From JBPOFM01 sp051252455 (GTDB lineage: Bacteria; Bacteroidota; Bacteroidia; Flavobacteriales; Flavobacteriaceae): a DNA stretch of 64,000 nucleotides. The translations under genes and the position numbers were made by a program. The stretch lies in NCBI GenBank assembly GCA_051252455.1, contig JBPOFM010000007.1:172269-236268 (forward strand), read 5' to 3'. Positions 8,248 through 18,170 of this stretch are shown piece by piece (the stretch's first letter is position 1; every line of letters starts with the position of its first letter). Below the pieces are notes generated by a model. It was not told the DNA's origin and made no database searches. It saw only the letters and a list, made by a program, of their open reading frames with translations.

Positions 8248-9540
8248 ATGAATATCAATAAAAAAATTACTGTCGTAGGTTTAGGATATGTAGGCCTACC
8301 GCTCGCAGTGGAGTTTGCAAAAAAATATGCAGTGGTTGGTTTTGATATCAACCAGAAGAGAATCCACGAATTAAACCAAGGGGTTGACAAAACCTTGGAG
8401 GTTGAAAATGAAACTCTTAAATCAGTTTTGATTTCTGACCCCACAAATCAAAAAGGGTTATTAATTTCCAGCGAAGTCGATACTATTGCAGATTCTAGTA
8501 TCTACATCGTGACGGTCCCAACACCAACGGATGAATTTAAAAGACCGGATTTCACACCTTTGATAAAATCAAGTGAAACCATTGGAAAAGTATTGTCAAA
8601 AGGAGACATTGTTATATATGAATCTACAGTGTATCCTGGAGCCACCGAAGATATATGTGTACCAATTTTGGAGGAGTTTTCTGGATTGAAATTTAATGTT
8701 GATTTTTTTGCAGGATATTCACCTGAAAGAATTAATCCAGGTGATAAAACCCATACGGTCACAAAAATATTAAAGGTAACTTCTGGTTCAACGCCTGAAA
8801 TAGCAGAAGAGGTTGACCAACTATATAAATCAGTCATAACTGCAGGCACACACAAGGCGCCTTCTATAAAAGTGGCAGAAGCAGCAAAAGTTATTGAGAA
8901 TTCTCAACGTGATATCAATATTGCTTTTGTTAATGAGTTATCAAAAATCTTTAGATTGCTTGATATTGATACCAAAGCAGTTTTGGAGGCAGCCGGAACA
9001 AAATGGAATTTTATCAATTTTTCACCTGGATTAGTAGGGGGTCATTGTATAGGTGTAGACCCCTATTATTTAGCGCAAAAAGCGATTGAAACTGGATATA
9101 ATCCGGAAATAATTTTGGCTGGACGAAAAATGAATGATAGCATGGGCAGCTATGTTGCACAGGAAACTGTTAAAATGATGATCAAAAAAGGGGCAAGAAT
9201 TAAAGGTTCTAAAGCTTTAGTTTTGGGCATCACTTTCAAAGAAAATTGTCCCGATATCAGAAATTCCCGTGTTATTGACATTATTGAAGAGTTTAGAACT
9301 TATGATGTGGATGTAGATGTGTATGATCCTTGGGCCTCTGCTGAAGAAGTAAAACATGAATATGATTTAGATCTTTTAGGTAGCGATGAAGACTTGAAAG
9401 TAGGGTATGATGCTATCGTTTTAGCTGTATCACACAATGAGTTTTTGCAGCTTGATTTGAACAAATTAAAATCAAACATAGGCGTAATTTTTGATGTGAA
9501 ATGTTTATTACCAAAAGACGCTGTTGACGCAAGATTATGA
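8248..9540 (+). CDS. Nucleotide-sugar dehydrogenase (TviB/WbpO-like)
   Basis: The 430-residue protein oxidises the C6 hydroxyl of a UDP-hexose to a uronic acid using two NAD+. It shows the Rossmann motif GLGYVGLPLA at the start, the central helix domain, the catalytic cysteine in GGHCIGVDPYYLA (about residue 266) and a C-terminal NDP-binding domain (LGITFKENCPDIRNSR). The sequence pattern and the following epimerase point to the TviB/WbpO group (UDP-GlcNAc/UDP-GalNAc to the uronate) rather than UDP-glucose dehydrogenase. Its stop overlaps the next gene's start by 4 nt. Confidence 0.92.
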   Translation: MNINKKITVVGLGYVGLPLAVEFAKKYAVVGFDINQKRIHELNQGVDKTLEVENETLKSVLISDPTNQKGLLISSEVDTIADSSIYIVTVPTPTDEFKRPDFTPLIKSSETIGKVLSKGDIVIYESTVYPGATEDICVPILEEFSGLKFNVDFFAGYSPERINPGDKTHTVTKILKVTSGSTPEIAEEVDQLYKSVITAGTHKAPSIKVAEAAKVIENSQRDINIAFVNELSKIFRLLDIDTKAVLEAAGTKWNFINFSPGLVGGHCIGVDPYYLAQKAIETGYNPEIILAGRKMNDSMGSYVAQETVKMMIKKGARIKGSKALVLGITFKENCPDIRNSRVIDIIEEFRTYDVDVDVYDPWASAEEVKHEYDLDLLGSDEDLKVGYDAIVLAVSHNEFLQLDLNKLKSNIGVIFDVKCLLPKDAVDARL

Positions 9541-10520
9541 TGTATTCACACACGTATCATTCTGAAGATTTATCTGATTATAGCTTTCTCATCACAGGAG
9601 GCGCCGGTTTCATTGGATCTAATCTTGTGGAATATTTGCTAAAATATAAGGCCAAAAAAGTTAGGGTTTTAGATAATTTCTCCAACGGATATAGGGAAAA
9701 CCTTTCTGAATTTATGGCCAATCCATCTTTTGAATTGATGGAAGGGGATATTCGCGACTTGGATTCCTGTAAAAGAGCCATGAATGGAATGGACTATGTG
9801 TCTCATCAAGCTGCTTTAGGTTCAGTACCACGCTCTATAAACGATCCTGCAACAACTAATGAAGTCAATATTTCAGGATTTCTCAATATGATGATTGCTT
9901 TAAAAGATAGCGATACGGTGAAACGAATGGTCTATGCGGCATCCAGTTCCACATATGGCGACAGTCAAGCCTTACCGAAAGTAGAAGACCAAATTGGCAA
10001 ACCATTGTCACCATATGCAGTGACAAAATATGTTAACGAGCTGTATGCAGATGTTTTTGGCAAAACTTATGGCACAGATGTAATTGGATTGCGTTATTTC
10101 AATGTCTTTGGTCCAAAACAAAGTCCAAATGGTGCGTATGCGGCGGTCATTCCATTATTTATGCAAGCCTTAAAAGATAACGAGTCACCAAAAATCAATG
10201 GAGATGGAGAGCAAACTCGTGATTTTACATTTGTTGATAATGCGGTTCAAGCCAATGTAAGAAGTTTTTTCGCACAGAAAGAGGCAGCTAACGAAGTTTT
10301 TAATGTGGCTTGTGGTGAGCGAATCACTGTCAATCAATTATGGGACAATTTAAGGGAAGCTGCTGACAAAGACATCCATCCCGTATATGGACCAGACCGT
10401 CAAGGGGATGTAAGGAATTCTTTGGCGGACATTTCGAAAGCTGAAAAATTTTTAAATTATCAACCAAAATATACAGTTAAGGAAGGGTTGAAAGTAACTT
10501 GGGATTGGTTTTCAATTTAA
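9537..10520 (+). CDS. UDP-N-acetylglucosamine 4-epimerase (TviC/WbpP-like)
   Basis: This 327-residue extended short-chain dehydrogenase has GGAGFIGSN (about residue 20), AASSSTYGD, and the catalytic YAVTK (about 159-163). An N-terminal extension before the Rossmann fold and the motif RYFNVFGPKQ match WbpP/TviC. It interconverts UDP-GlcNAc(A) and UDP-GalNAc(A). With the dehydrogenase just before it (ATGA overlap, so probably translationally coupled) it predicts UDP-GalNAcA as a building block of the polymer. Confidence 0.92.
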   Translation: MMYSHTYHSEDLSDYSFLITGGAGFIGSNLVEYLLKYKAKKVRVLDNFSNGYRENLSEFMANPSFELMEGDIRDLDSCKRAMNGMDYVSHQAALGSVPRSINDPATTNEVNISGFLNMMIALKDSDTVKRMVYAASSSTYGDSQALPKVEDQIGKPLSPYAVTKYVNELYADVFGKTYGTDVIGLRYFNVFGPKQSPNGAYAAVIPLFMQALKDNESPKINGDGEQTRDFTFVDNAVQANVRSFFAQKEAANEVFNVACGERITVNQLWDNLREAADKDIHPVYGPDRQGDVRNSLADISKAEKFLNYQPKYTVKEGLKVTWDWFSI

Positions 10521-10818
10521 GGGTAGAGATGAATATGTAAAATTATAATAAACTTGACTCTAATTTCGAATAAATGTTTTATTCTTACAGTAGAATTATC
10601 ATTTATTTAGATGATAATCACTTATTGTCTGTTTTACATTAATCTTGTAATGTTAGCTATGTCAAGCCAATCAAAAAATTTCACATTAAAATACCTTCTG
10701 ATGATTTTGTAAACGAACTGATTGAATTATAATTGTTGGTAACGCCCGGTTAAAAGCAATATTTAGTGTTTTAAGTACATTCATAAAAAGGATATTAAAA
10801 CAAATACAATTTTATCAA
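10521..10818. other. AT-rich intergenic gap, possible gene remnant
   Basis: No intact gene is visible. One frame ends with a plausible protein tail (KKFHIKIPSDDFVNELIEL then stop, about 10664-10731) without any upstream reading frame. It may be the last piece of a lost gene. The gap marks the change from the conserved operon head to the variable region. Confidence 0.3.
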
Positions 10819-11652
10819 ATGAAAAAATTCATTAAAAAACAACTTGTTAAAATATCGAAAATTTTCAAAAACCCCTATCCAGTCTCAGTACGGGATACAT
10901 TTATTCAACAAGAACAAAATAATAGAAAAAAAAACCATCCTAATAAGTTTGTTACTTACGGAGAAAAGTGCTTTTCACAAACCGACGAAGATGGTCTTAC
11001 TCTCGAAATTATAAACAGGATAGGTATTAATAAAGGTGGTGCTGTTGAATTTGGTGTTGGCAATGGAATGGAAAACAATACATTGGTTTTGCTCTCATTA
11101 GGATGGAAAGGTTTTTGGTTTGGAGGTCAAGAAATTCTTTTTGATATGAACCATACAAAAAAACTAAATTTTAAAAAAATCTGGATTACTAAAGAAAATA
11201 TCGTTAATCTCTGTCAACAGGCACAAGAACAAATTACAAAAATTGACTTGATCTCCCTGGATTTGGATGGCAATGATTTCCATTTAATACAGGAAATACT
11301 TGAAAACAATATCACTCCATCAGTTTTTATAGTTGAGTACAATGCTAAATTTATACCTCCAATTGAATTTATTATTGATTACAATCCTGATCATATCTGG
11401 ACTGCAGATGATTATTTTGGCGCCTCACTAACCAGTTATGTCAAGCTATTCGAAAAACACAGTTATTCTTTAGTTTGCTGTAACGCTGCAACAGGAGCAA
11501 ATGCTTTCTTTGTCAAAAATGAATTTATGAGTTTATTTCCGGAAGTTCCATCAAATTTGCGAGATATCTACAGTCCTCCATACTATTTACGGGCAAACAA
11601 TTTTGGACATAAACAGTCAGTGAGAACAATTGAAAAAATGATCAATAGCTAA
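10819..11652 (+). CDS. FkbM-like methyltransferase-fold protein
   Basis: The 277-residue cytoplasmic protein has a SAM-binding-like motif (GGAVEFGVGNGMENNTLVL), then WKGFWFGG, and an acidic motif LISLDLDGNDFHL like the IDIEGxE region of FkbM enzymes. Such proteins are frequent in capsule clusters, where they probably O-methylate sugars. The N-terminus is basic. It stands alone between AT-rich gaps, with a sulfotransferase gene on the opposite strand downstream. The methyltransferase fold is fairly clear; the substrate is unknown. Confidence 0.65.
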   Translation: MKKFIKKQLVKISKIFKNPYPVSVRDTFIQQEQNNRKKNHPNKFVTYGEKCFSQTDEDGLTLEIINRIGINKGGAVEFGVGNGMENNTLVLLSLGWKGFWFGGQEILFDMNHTKKLNFKKIWITKENIVNLCQQAQEQITKIDLISLDLDGNDFHLIQEILENNITPSVFIVEYNAKFIPPIEFIIDYNPDHIWTADDYFGASLTSYVKLFEKHSYSLVCCNAATGANAFFVKNEFMSLFPEVPSNLRDIYSPPYYLRANNFGHKQSVRTIEKMINS

Positions 11653-11819
11653 AGTCAATCAAATCTAAAATGTGATTGAAACATATATTTTCGAAATAAT
11701 TTGGAATGAAATGTTTATATATTACATCAACTTTCATGAATTTTAAAAGTTATTCAAAAACTCGAAGTGTAAAATTTAAAAATTTTCATATTTTACTTAT
11801 TTATACCTTTGCTTATATG

Positions 11820-12782
11820 TTATACAGAATAACCTAAAGTTGATAAATCAACACCAATAAGATCGCTTGTTATTCGATTTGATTCAGCAAACTTACCATA
11901 AGACCATTTTTCTACTTTATACTGCAAGTTTTGTTTTGTCTTTTTATCCATTTTTTGGGATGAGAATTGAAACATTAAATTTTTAAACTTCAGAGCAAAA
12001 GTTTTTATCAAGGGATATTTCAATGCATTTGCGCTATTCAAGGAGGATGAAGAATAAATAAAATAGTTAAGCCATCTGAAATGATAATTTACAAACTGAT
12101 GACTTTTCGTGTTATGTTTTATAGAAAACTTTTCCGCCGCAATATGAATGTCTTTTTTCAAGAATAGAGATAGTTGATTTATAAAAACATCTTTTTCTAA
12201 ATTAAAAATTTCATAGGGCATTACTAAAACATTCTCCTTTCCAAATAGATTTTGATATTCTGAAATCATATAATGAAAATGAAAGTAATTTTCAGAGAGA
12301 TTTGGAACCCTTGCGTCATATTTCGAGTTAAGATACTTATCAATATTGCGTACCCCTCCTTCTTTTAAATATTGAAAATAATTAGACAGTAATAATGACT
12401 TCTGTTCTCGAATCATAATCAGTATTTTAGCACTAGGAAAAACATTCTTAATTCTCCGCATTATTATTGAACCATCAAATCCAGCGCTTGACGGATAGCC
12501 TGAAAGTCTTTCATGAGACATTACTAGCACTTTATTTTCAATTTTCTTTTGCTTAAGAATTATATCTAAATTATGTTTAATAACCATTTCGTTGCTATCA
12601 AAAGAGTTAAGAAGAGATGCATTATGATCTAAAACAAAATCCATGGCTAATGAACTATACCCTTTCGGTCTCGTGTTATTTGATAGAGGCTCAAAAGAGC
12701 TATTGCCATTTATAAAGAGTTCGTTTTGAAGCCAAGTAGTTCCTGTCTTATGCAATCCAATATGAATTAATGTATTATGCAT
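11820..12782 (-). CDS. Sulfotransferase (PAPS-dependent)
   Basis: The 320-residue protein begins with the PAPS 5'-phosphosulfate loop HIGLHKTGTTWLQNEL. It has the 3'-phosphate-binding region ILIMIREQKSLLLSNYFQYL at about 130-150. Both are hallmarks of the sulfotransferase family, which moves sulfate from PAPS to hydroxyl or amino groups of glycans. It is encoded against the direction of the operon in a stretch of decayed genes. It starts at an ATG and looks complete. Confidence 0.85.
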   Translation of the reverse strand: MHNTLIHIGLHKTGTTWLQNELFINGNSSFEPLSNNTRPKGYSSLAMDFVLDHNASLLNSFDSNEMVIKHNLDIILKQKKIENKVLVMSHERLSGYPSSAGFDGSIIMRRIKNVFPSAKILIMIREQKSLLLSNYFQYLKEGGVRNIDKYLNSKYDARVPNLSENYFHFHYMISEYQNLFGKENVLVMPYEIFNLEKDVFINQLSLFLKKDIHIAAEKFSIKHNTKSHQFVNYHFRWLNYFIYSSSSLNSANALKYPLIKTFALKFKNLMFQFSSQKMDKKTKQNLQYKVEKWSYGKFAESNRITSDLIGVDLSTLGYSV

Positions 12783-12906
12783 GATAATTGTTAAGCGCTA
12801 AATTTATTATTTAATAAGGTTTGTACAATAATATTCGGCAATTTAAAGTAAATAATTAAGACGTTTATCGTCCATTACTTTTGACGATTATAATTTGGTT
12901 CCTCCA

Positions 12907-13833
12907 ATGACGAATAACACGGATTTATTCATAAGTCGCATTTTCGATTTTAATTATTCTACTTCATTTATCATTCCCAACGGATTTAGTATACTAGCCT
13001 CATCAAAAAAACAGTCTATATTGAACACTAATGATTCTGACGATTGGTTATACACCATCTCTTCCAAAAGCAAACTAATCGATCTCAATTTTAAAGAGAT
13101 TTGGCGCTACCGCGATTTGCTGATGCTCTTCGTGAAGCGAGATATTGTAACCGTTTATAAGCAAACCGTTTTAGGACCGCTTTGGTATATCATCCAACCT
13201 TTGTTCACTTCTGTCATTTTTACTTTGATTTTTAATAATCTTGGAAACATCCAAACAGGTGGTATACCTCCTTTTTTGTTCAATCTAGCGGGTATTACTG
13301 CTTGGAATTATTTCAACAATTGTCTCACAGGCACAAGCGACACTTTTAAAAAGAATGAGAATATTTTTGGAAAAGTTTATTCTCCTAGAGTCATTATGCC
13401 CATGTAAATTACCATTTCAAATTTATTGAAATTTTTTATCCAACTGGGTATTTGTGCTGGTTTTTACGTATTTTATTTAAGTACAGGATGTTGTTATTTC
13501 CTATCTATCTTTTGATGATCGGAATGCTCGGCTTGGGTCTTGGGATGATTCTTTCGTCCATGACAACAAAATATCGTGACATGACCGTTGTGATTGAGTT
13601 TGGCGTGCGTTTGCTAATGTACATGTCGGCAGCAGTGCCTTACCCTTTATCAGAAGCGCATAAAAAATTCCTGACTGGGTCACAAATTTTGTAGACTACA
13701 ATCCTTTGACCCAAATAATTGAAGGCTTTCGGTATATGTTGTTAAATACGGGTCCCTTCAGTTGGAGTGGGTTTTTGTATACATTCGTTGTTAGTTTCAT
13801 TTATTTTAAAACTAAGATTTTTTTTTCATGTAA
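12907..13833 (+). pseudogene. Broken ABC-2 polysaccharide export permease (Wzm)
   Basis: Pieces in different frames together read as one Wzm/TagG-type permease. Residues from LNFKEIWRYRDLLML to NIFGKVYSPRVIMP lie in the first frame, which stops at 13405. ITISNLLKFFIQLGI continues directly after that stop. GLGLGMILSSMTTKYRDM and LLMYMSAAVPYPLSE lie in a second frame ending near 13694, and DWVTNFVDYNPLTQIIEGFRY lies in a third. At least one nonsense change and two frameshifts are therefore present. The tail near 13833 is also degraded. No partner ATPase (Wzt) gene follows. The gene cannot make a functional transporter. Confidence 0.88.
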
Positions 13834-13929
13834 ATTATATTTATTTATCATGTAGCGAGCAATGAATTTGCTATTTTTGATTTTAAAATTTAAATTTATT
13901 TAGATTCTTATAATTTAAGCCAGAGTGAT

Positions 13930-15729
13930 GTGTTAAATATCAAACAATTCATAAAAACTAGATTTTCTTATTTTTATTTCTACTATAAGTATTTGAGATT
14001 TAGAATCTTCATAGTTTTATTGCTTAGTATTTTGGTTGGACTTTTAGACGGGCTAGGCCTTACCATGTTTTTACCTTTACTGAAAATAGCAGATGGCAGT
14101 GCTGACGCATCAACAGATAATTTAGGTAAATTGAGCCTTGTGGTTGACTCCTTATCGAATTTGGGGATTGAATTGTCACTTTTTACTATTCTACTTTTCA
14201 TGTTTATTTTTTTTTCTCTAAAAGGAGTAGCTAACTATTACAGTAATTATTACAAGTTAGTGGTTAGTCAATACTTTATAAAATTGATGCGCATTAATAT
14301 GCTTACCGATCTTTCGCGCTATTCATACAAACTATTTGTTAAAGCCGATACTGGAAAAATACAAAATGCATTGACTAGTGAAATAATCAGAGTCTCAAAT
14401 TCATATTCAACTTACTTTTCAAGTTTGCAGAATTTAATTATGATATTGGTGTATATGATTTTCGCTTTTCTTGTAGATTGGAAATTTGCTTTTCTAATTA
14501 CAATTGGTGGATTATTTACTAATGTGTTATTTAAAGGAATCTATAAAAAAACGAAAGGCTTATCCTCAAATGTTACCATTTTAGGAAATGGGTATCAGAA
14601 GCTTTTAATTCAATTTGTTCATAATTTTAAATATCTAAAAGCAACTGGATCTACTCATAAATATGCTAGAAAATTAAAACAAACTGTTAATGAGATAGAA
14701 CAAAATCATTTATTAATTAATGTTTTGGGCATACGCTTAACCTCATTAAGGGAGCCTTTGTTAATTGCAGTTGTCTGTTCTGTTATTATGCTGCAGGTTT
14801 ATGTGTTAAATGGAAATTTAAATTCTGTCCTTTTAAGCTTACTATTCTTTTATAGAGCTCTCTCATCTTTAATGTCTATGCAGACTAGCTATAATAGTTT
14901 TCTTGCATTGTCAGGATCATTGCATAATATCGTTTCTTTTGAGGATGATTTAAAGGCCGGTAAAGAGAAAGATGGAACCATTATATTGAGCGAATTCAAT
15001 ACTTCTATTCAGTTGAATAATTTAGTTTTCGGATATGATATTAACAGTAACATATTGAAGGGTATTTCATTAACTTTGAGCAAAAATAAAACTATTGCTT
15101 TTGTTGGAGAAAGTGGTAGTGGAAAAACAACACTTATAAATGTCATTTCAGGTCTTTTGAAACCAACAAAGGGTGAAGTTGTTATTGATGATATCGATAT
15201 AGAAAACATTCAAATGCATTCTTATCAAATACGCATCGGATACATATCCCAAGAACCTGTAATATTCAATGATACGGTTTATAACAATATAACTATGTGG
15301 GACGAAGAGAATCCACAAAACATGGCGCGTTATCTCAAAGCTATAAAGCAGGCTTCAATAAGTAATTTTATTGAAGATCTTAAAGATAAGGACGCATCTA
15401 TATTAGGTTATAACGGAATCAATTTAAGTGGTGGCCAAAGACAACGAATTTCCATAGCTAGAGAGTTATATAAAGACATCGATATTTTAATTTTAGACGA
15501 GGCTACTTCTGCGTTAGATTCTGAAACGGAAAATGATATTCAAATGAATATCGACGAATTAAAGGGTGATTACACTATTCTGATTATTGCCCATAGACTT
15601 TCAACCATTAAAAATGCCGACATTATTGTAGTTTTAGATAAAGGGATCATAGAATCACAAGGGAGCTTCGATGAATTGTTAATCAGTAACAAACGTTTTA
15701 AGCAGATGGTTACATTACAAGAATTTTAA
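13930..15729 (+). CDS. ABC exporter, PglK/MsbA-like lipid-linked oligosaccharide flippase candidate
   Basis: The 599-residue protein fuses an N-terminal six-helix exporter domain (about 1-330) to an ATPase domain. The latter has Walker A GESGSGKTT (about 391), Q-loop, signature LSGGQRQR (about 498), Walker B ILILDEATSALD (about 519) and the switch IAHRLS. The family flips lipid-linked molecules. In a polysaccharide locus, and with no Wzx seen in the window, it probably moves undecaprenyl-linked repeats across the inner membrane. The start is GTG at 13930; the overlapping ATG at 13928 reads ATG-TGT-TAA. It follows directly on the Wzm pseudogene. Confidence 0.85.
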   Translation: MLNIKQFIKTRFSYFYFYYKYLRFRIFIVLLLSILVGLLDGLGLTMFLPLLKIADGSADASTDNLGKLSLVVDSLSNLGIELSLFTILLFMFIFFSLKGVANYYSNYYKLVVSQYFIKLMRINMLTDLSRYSYKLFVKADTGKIQNALTSEIIRVSNSYSTYFSSLQNLIMILVYMIFAFLVDWKFAFLITIGGLFTNVLFKGIYKKTKGLSSNVTILGNGYQKLLIQFVHNFKYLKATGSTHKYARKLKQTVNEIEQNHLLINVLGIRLTSLREPLLIAVVCSVIMLQVYVLNGNLNSVLLSLLFFYRALSSLMSMQTSYNSFLALSGSLHNIVSFEDDLKAGKEKDGTIILSEFNTSIQLNNLVFGYDINSNILKGISLTLSKNKTIAFVGESGSGKTTLINVISGLLKPTKGEVVIDDIDIENIQMHSYQIRIGYISQEPVIFNDTVYNNITMWDEENPQNMARYLKAIKQASISNFIEDLKDKDASILGYNGINLSGGQRQRISIARELYKDIDILILDEATSALDSETENDIQMNIDELKGDYTILIIAHRLSTIKNADIIVVLDKGIIESQGSFDELLISNKRFKQMVTLQEF

Positions 15730-15825
15730 CGAAAATTAAAAATCTTTTTAAGTTAGATTATAAAGATGACTTAAATCAAATAATTTAATATATTAAAAAC
15801 TTTTATATGTACATTTTTTATAAAA

Positions 15826-16310
15826 AAAAGAATCGTTTTCATCGGTGCCTAAAAAGCAGGTACGTCTGCACTACATAAGTATCTTTTATAATGTAATAAT
15901 ATTTATATGCCCAAAAAAAAAAGAATTACATTTTTTTTACAATTAAAATGACAGAAAAATATTTTCAAAATATTATGACTACCATGACCATTTTGATTTT
16001 ACCAAACAAAAAATTCAAGGTGAGGTATCTCCGAATATAATTACTGGGAAAATTCCTTAAAACAAATTAAATCTTATAATTTCAATATAAATCTGATTCT
16101 AATTCTAACAAATCATATTGATCGTGATTCTTCTTATTGGAATATATAATATAATAAAAGTTTAGAAATGCGCCCATTTCTAGATTGTAAAACTCGAGAG
16201 AGTGAAGATGTTAAAAAAAAATTCTTTGTCCTAATAATTGTGGGCAACTGTTCGCCTCTTGTAATATGAAACTAAACATGTATTTTAGAGAAAAAAATAT
16301 TATACAGCAC
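15826..16310 (+). pseudogene. Degraded sulfotransferase
   Basis: No long frame is open, but family motifs appear in order over about 480 bp. From 15829 the frame reads RIVFIGA-stop-KAGTSALHKYL, a clear 5'-PSB loop with a stop inside. Around 15977, in another frame, is DYHDHFDFTKQKIQGEVSPN, like the conserved GExTP region. Around 16085 is LILILTNHIDRDSSYW, like the 3'-phosphate motif RNPIDRAYSHW. A weak GQLF...REKNII tail follows near 16245. Several frameshifts and stops are needed, so this is a dead gene. Confidence 0.75.
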
Positions 16311-16354
16311 ACAAAATATGGCAACCGATCAATAAAAGAATTTATATTTGTTTT

Positions 16355-17257
16355 ATGACAAGACTTTATTATATACACAAATTAAAAAGATGGACTAAAG
16401 CGCACTCCTTTCGCGGGAAGTTCAAACTCCAAAAGATTTTGACAAGGTTGTCACCAAAAATGAAAAATGAGATGATCGTTAAGACTATTAACGGGGATAA
16501 ACTTAAAATTTCACCATTATTGGATATTGGAATTGAACGGAAATTATACCATCAGGGCGTTTATGAGGAAGGTACTTTGTATTGTTTTAAAAAAATCCTT
16601 AAAAAGGGTGATGTTGTTTTAGATGTTGGAGCAAATATTGGCTTGACAACTATTAGAGCATCAAAATTGATTGGTTCTAAAGGAAAGGTCTATGCAATTG
16701 AGGCGATGCCAAGTACATTCCAAATTTTAATCTTTAATCTTCATTTAAACAATTTAACAAATGTCACTGCCTACAATGAGGCATTAGCTGAATACGTTGG
16801 GATTTCTGAATTATTTTATAATTTGGATATCAACAGAGGCTCGGCTTCATTATATTCGGATGAAAAAAAGGAAGGAGTTGAAATAAAAATTAACACTTTA
16901 GATCAATTTGTAATTGAACATGACATAAAAACAATTGATTTTATAAAAATAGACATAGAAGGTGCCGAATATCCAATGCTCATGGGAGGGAGTAATTTTC
17001 TAGAGAAGAATAAGCCAATTATATGTATTGAATTTAGTAGGGAAGTGAAAAGTAAATATGCATCGGAGCTAATATTTGATGTTTTAAAATATACTTATTC
17101 CTATAGAATTTTTAGGCAAATTGGAGGTAAAAAGTCAATTTCCAAATTAATTGAAATAAAAAATAGTCGTGAATTGCCAAATCATGACAATCTGTATTGT
17201 TTTCAGAAGAAGCACTTTCAAACTTTGGATGCCGATTTATTTCATGTCAAATCATAA
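16355..17257 (+). CDS. FkbM family SAM-dependent methyltransferase
   Basis: The 300-residue protein has the SAM motif VVLDVGANIGLTTIRASKLI (about 88-107), an acidic loop VYAIEAMP, and the FkbM signature FIKIDIEGAEYPMLMGG. FkbM enzymes O-methylate sugars or polyketide hydroxyls. Within this locus it most likely methylates a sugar of the polymer. The ATG at 16355 gives a normal basic N-terminus. It is isolated between a sulfotransferase pseudogene and a gene on the opposite strand. Confidence 0.88.
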   Translation: MTRLYYIHKLKRWTKAHSFRGKFKLQKILTRLSPKMKNEMIVKTINGDKLKISPLLDIGIERKLYHQGVYEEGTLYCFKKILKKGDVVLDVGANIGLTTIRASKLIGSKGKVYAIEAMPSTFQILIFNLHLNNLTNVTAYNEALAEYVGISELFYNLDINRGSASLYSDEKKEGVEIKINTLDQFVIEHDIKTIDFIKIDIEGAEYPMLMGGSNFLEKNKPIICIEFSREVKSKYASELIFDVLKYTYSYRIFRQIGGKKSISKLIEIKNSRELPNHDNLYCFQKKHFQTLDADLFHVKS

Positions 17258-17372
17258 TGCAGCACAATTTTATAAGTCCTATTGGTTCACAAACCTTTTA
17301 ATCTTAAACGTTTAGTTTCGATTAAAATTAGTCTAATTGACTTTAAAATCAGTCATTTAATCCTTTTGTAAG

Positions 17373-18170
17373 CTATATATAACCTTTAAAATATTCGAGT
17401 AACTTATTATTATTATCAGTTTCCCTGTTAATTTTCCATAACGGATCGATTTCATGAATTTCACTTATCAGTTTTATACCAATATTCTTTAGAATAATCC
17501 GCCCAACATTGTTTTTAGCTAGGTTTCCTGTAATCCATATATCATCCACCATAAAATTACTGTTGATAATCTCGTCATTAAAAATATGGTCATCAAAAAA
17601 TTTCACACGATAGGCTGCTCCCCAAGTACCAGTGATAATGTCCACTTTCAACGGTTTTCTTTTTGGCGACCCAAAGTATTTTTTGCTTGTAGAGTAATTT
17701 AATTTATCTTTTAATACTCGACCTCTATAGCCAATCGCCTGATCAGGATACTTCCTTACATATTTAATTAAATTTTTTAAAAATTCTGGAGGATAATAAA
17801 CATCATCATCTACTGTAACAATTATACATTCTTTGTTTTCCCATTCTTGTTTTAGGGTATAATATAATTTGGTGAAAGGTCCTACATCATCACAAAGTTT
17901 GATTTCAATTGGAGAGTTTTTAATAAAATCGGGTACTACAACTTCCTGCTGGATTCTTTTGTAAGTTTTTGGAATCCATAGTAAGATGCTTTCTGGCTTT
18001 AAAGTTTGGTTACAAATTGAATCAATCATTCGCTCAATTTCACTGATTCGCGAAGGTATGGTGGTAAAACTAATAATAACCCTAATGTCTTTATTGCCTA
18101 AAATTGTCTTTATAATATCGGGAATGCCGTTCAATGAGATGTGTTTTAATTTTAAAAGTTGAATTGACAA
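17373..18170 (-). CDS. Glycosyltransferase, GT-A fold
   Basis: The 265-residue protein shows IRVIISFTTIPSRISEIERM near the N-terminus and a metal-binding acidic motif VTVDDDVYYPPEFL at about 118. Further conserved blocks are GYRGR and GTWGAAYR. This matches a capsule-associated GT-A glycosyltransferase family; donor and acceptor are unknown. The only start before the conserved core is TTG at 18170, preceded by an in-frame stop nine codons upstream. The gene opposes the operon direction and has long gaps on both sides. Confidence 0.72.
   Translation of the reverse strand: MSIQLLKLKHISLNGIPDIIKTILGNKDIRVIISFTTIPSRISEIERMIDSICNQTLKPESILLWIPKTYKRIQQEVVVPDFIKNSPIEIKLCDDVGPFTKLYYTLKQEWENKECIIVTVDDDVYYPPEFLKNLIKYVRKYPDQAIGYRGRVLKDKLNYSTSKKYFGSPKRKPLKVDIITGTWGAAYRVKFFDDHIFNDEIINSNFMVDDIWITGNLAKNNVGRIILKNIGIKLISEIHEIDPLWKINRETDNNNKLLEYFKGYI

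Noticed and set aside
16343..16350. TATATTTG as promoter of the FkbM gene
   Set aside because: It ends 4 nt before the ATG, too close for a normal leader, and no TTG is at the right spacing.
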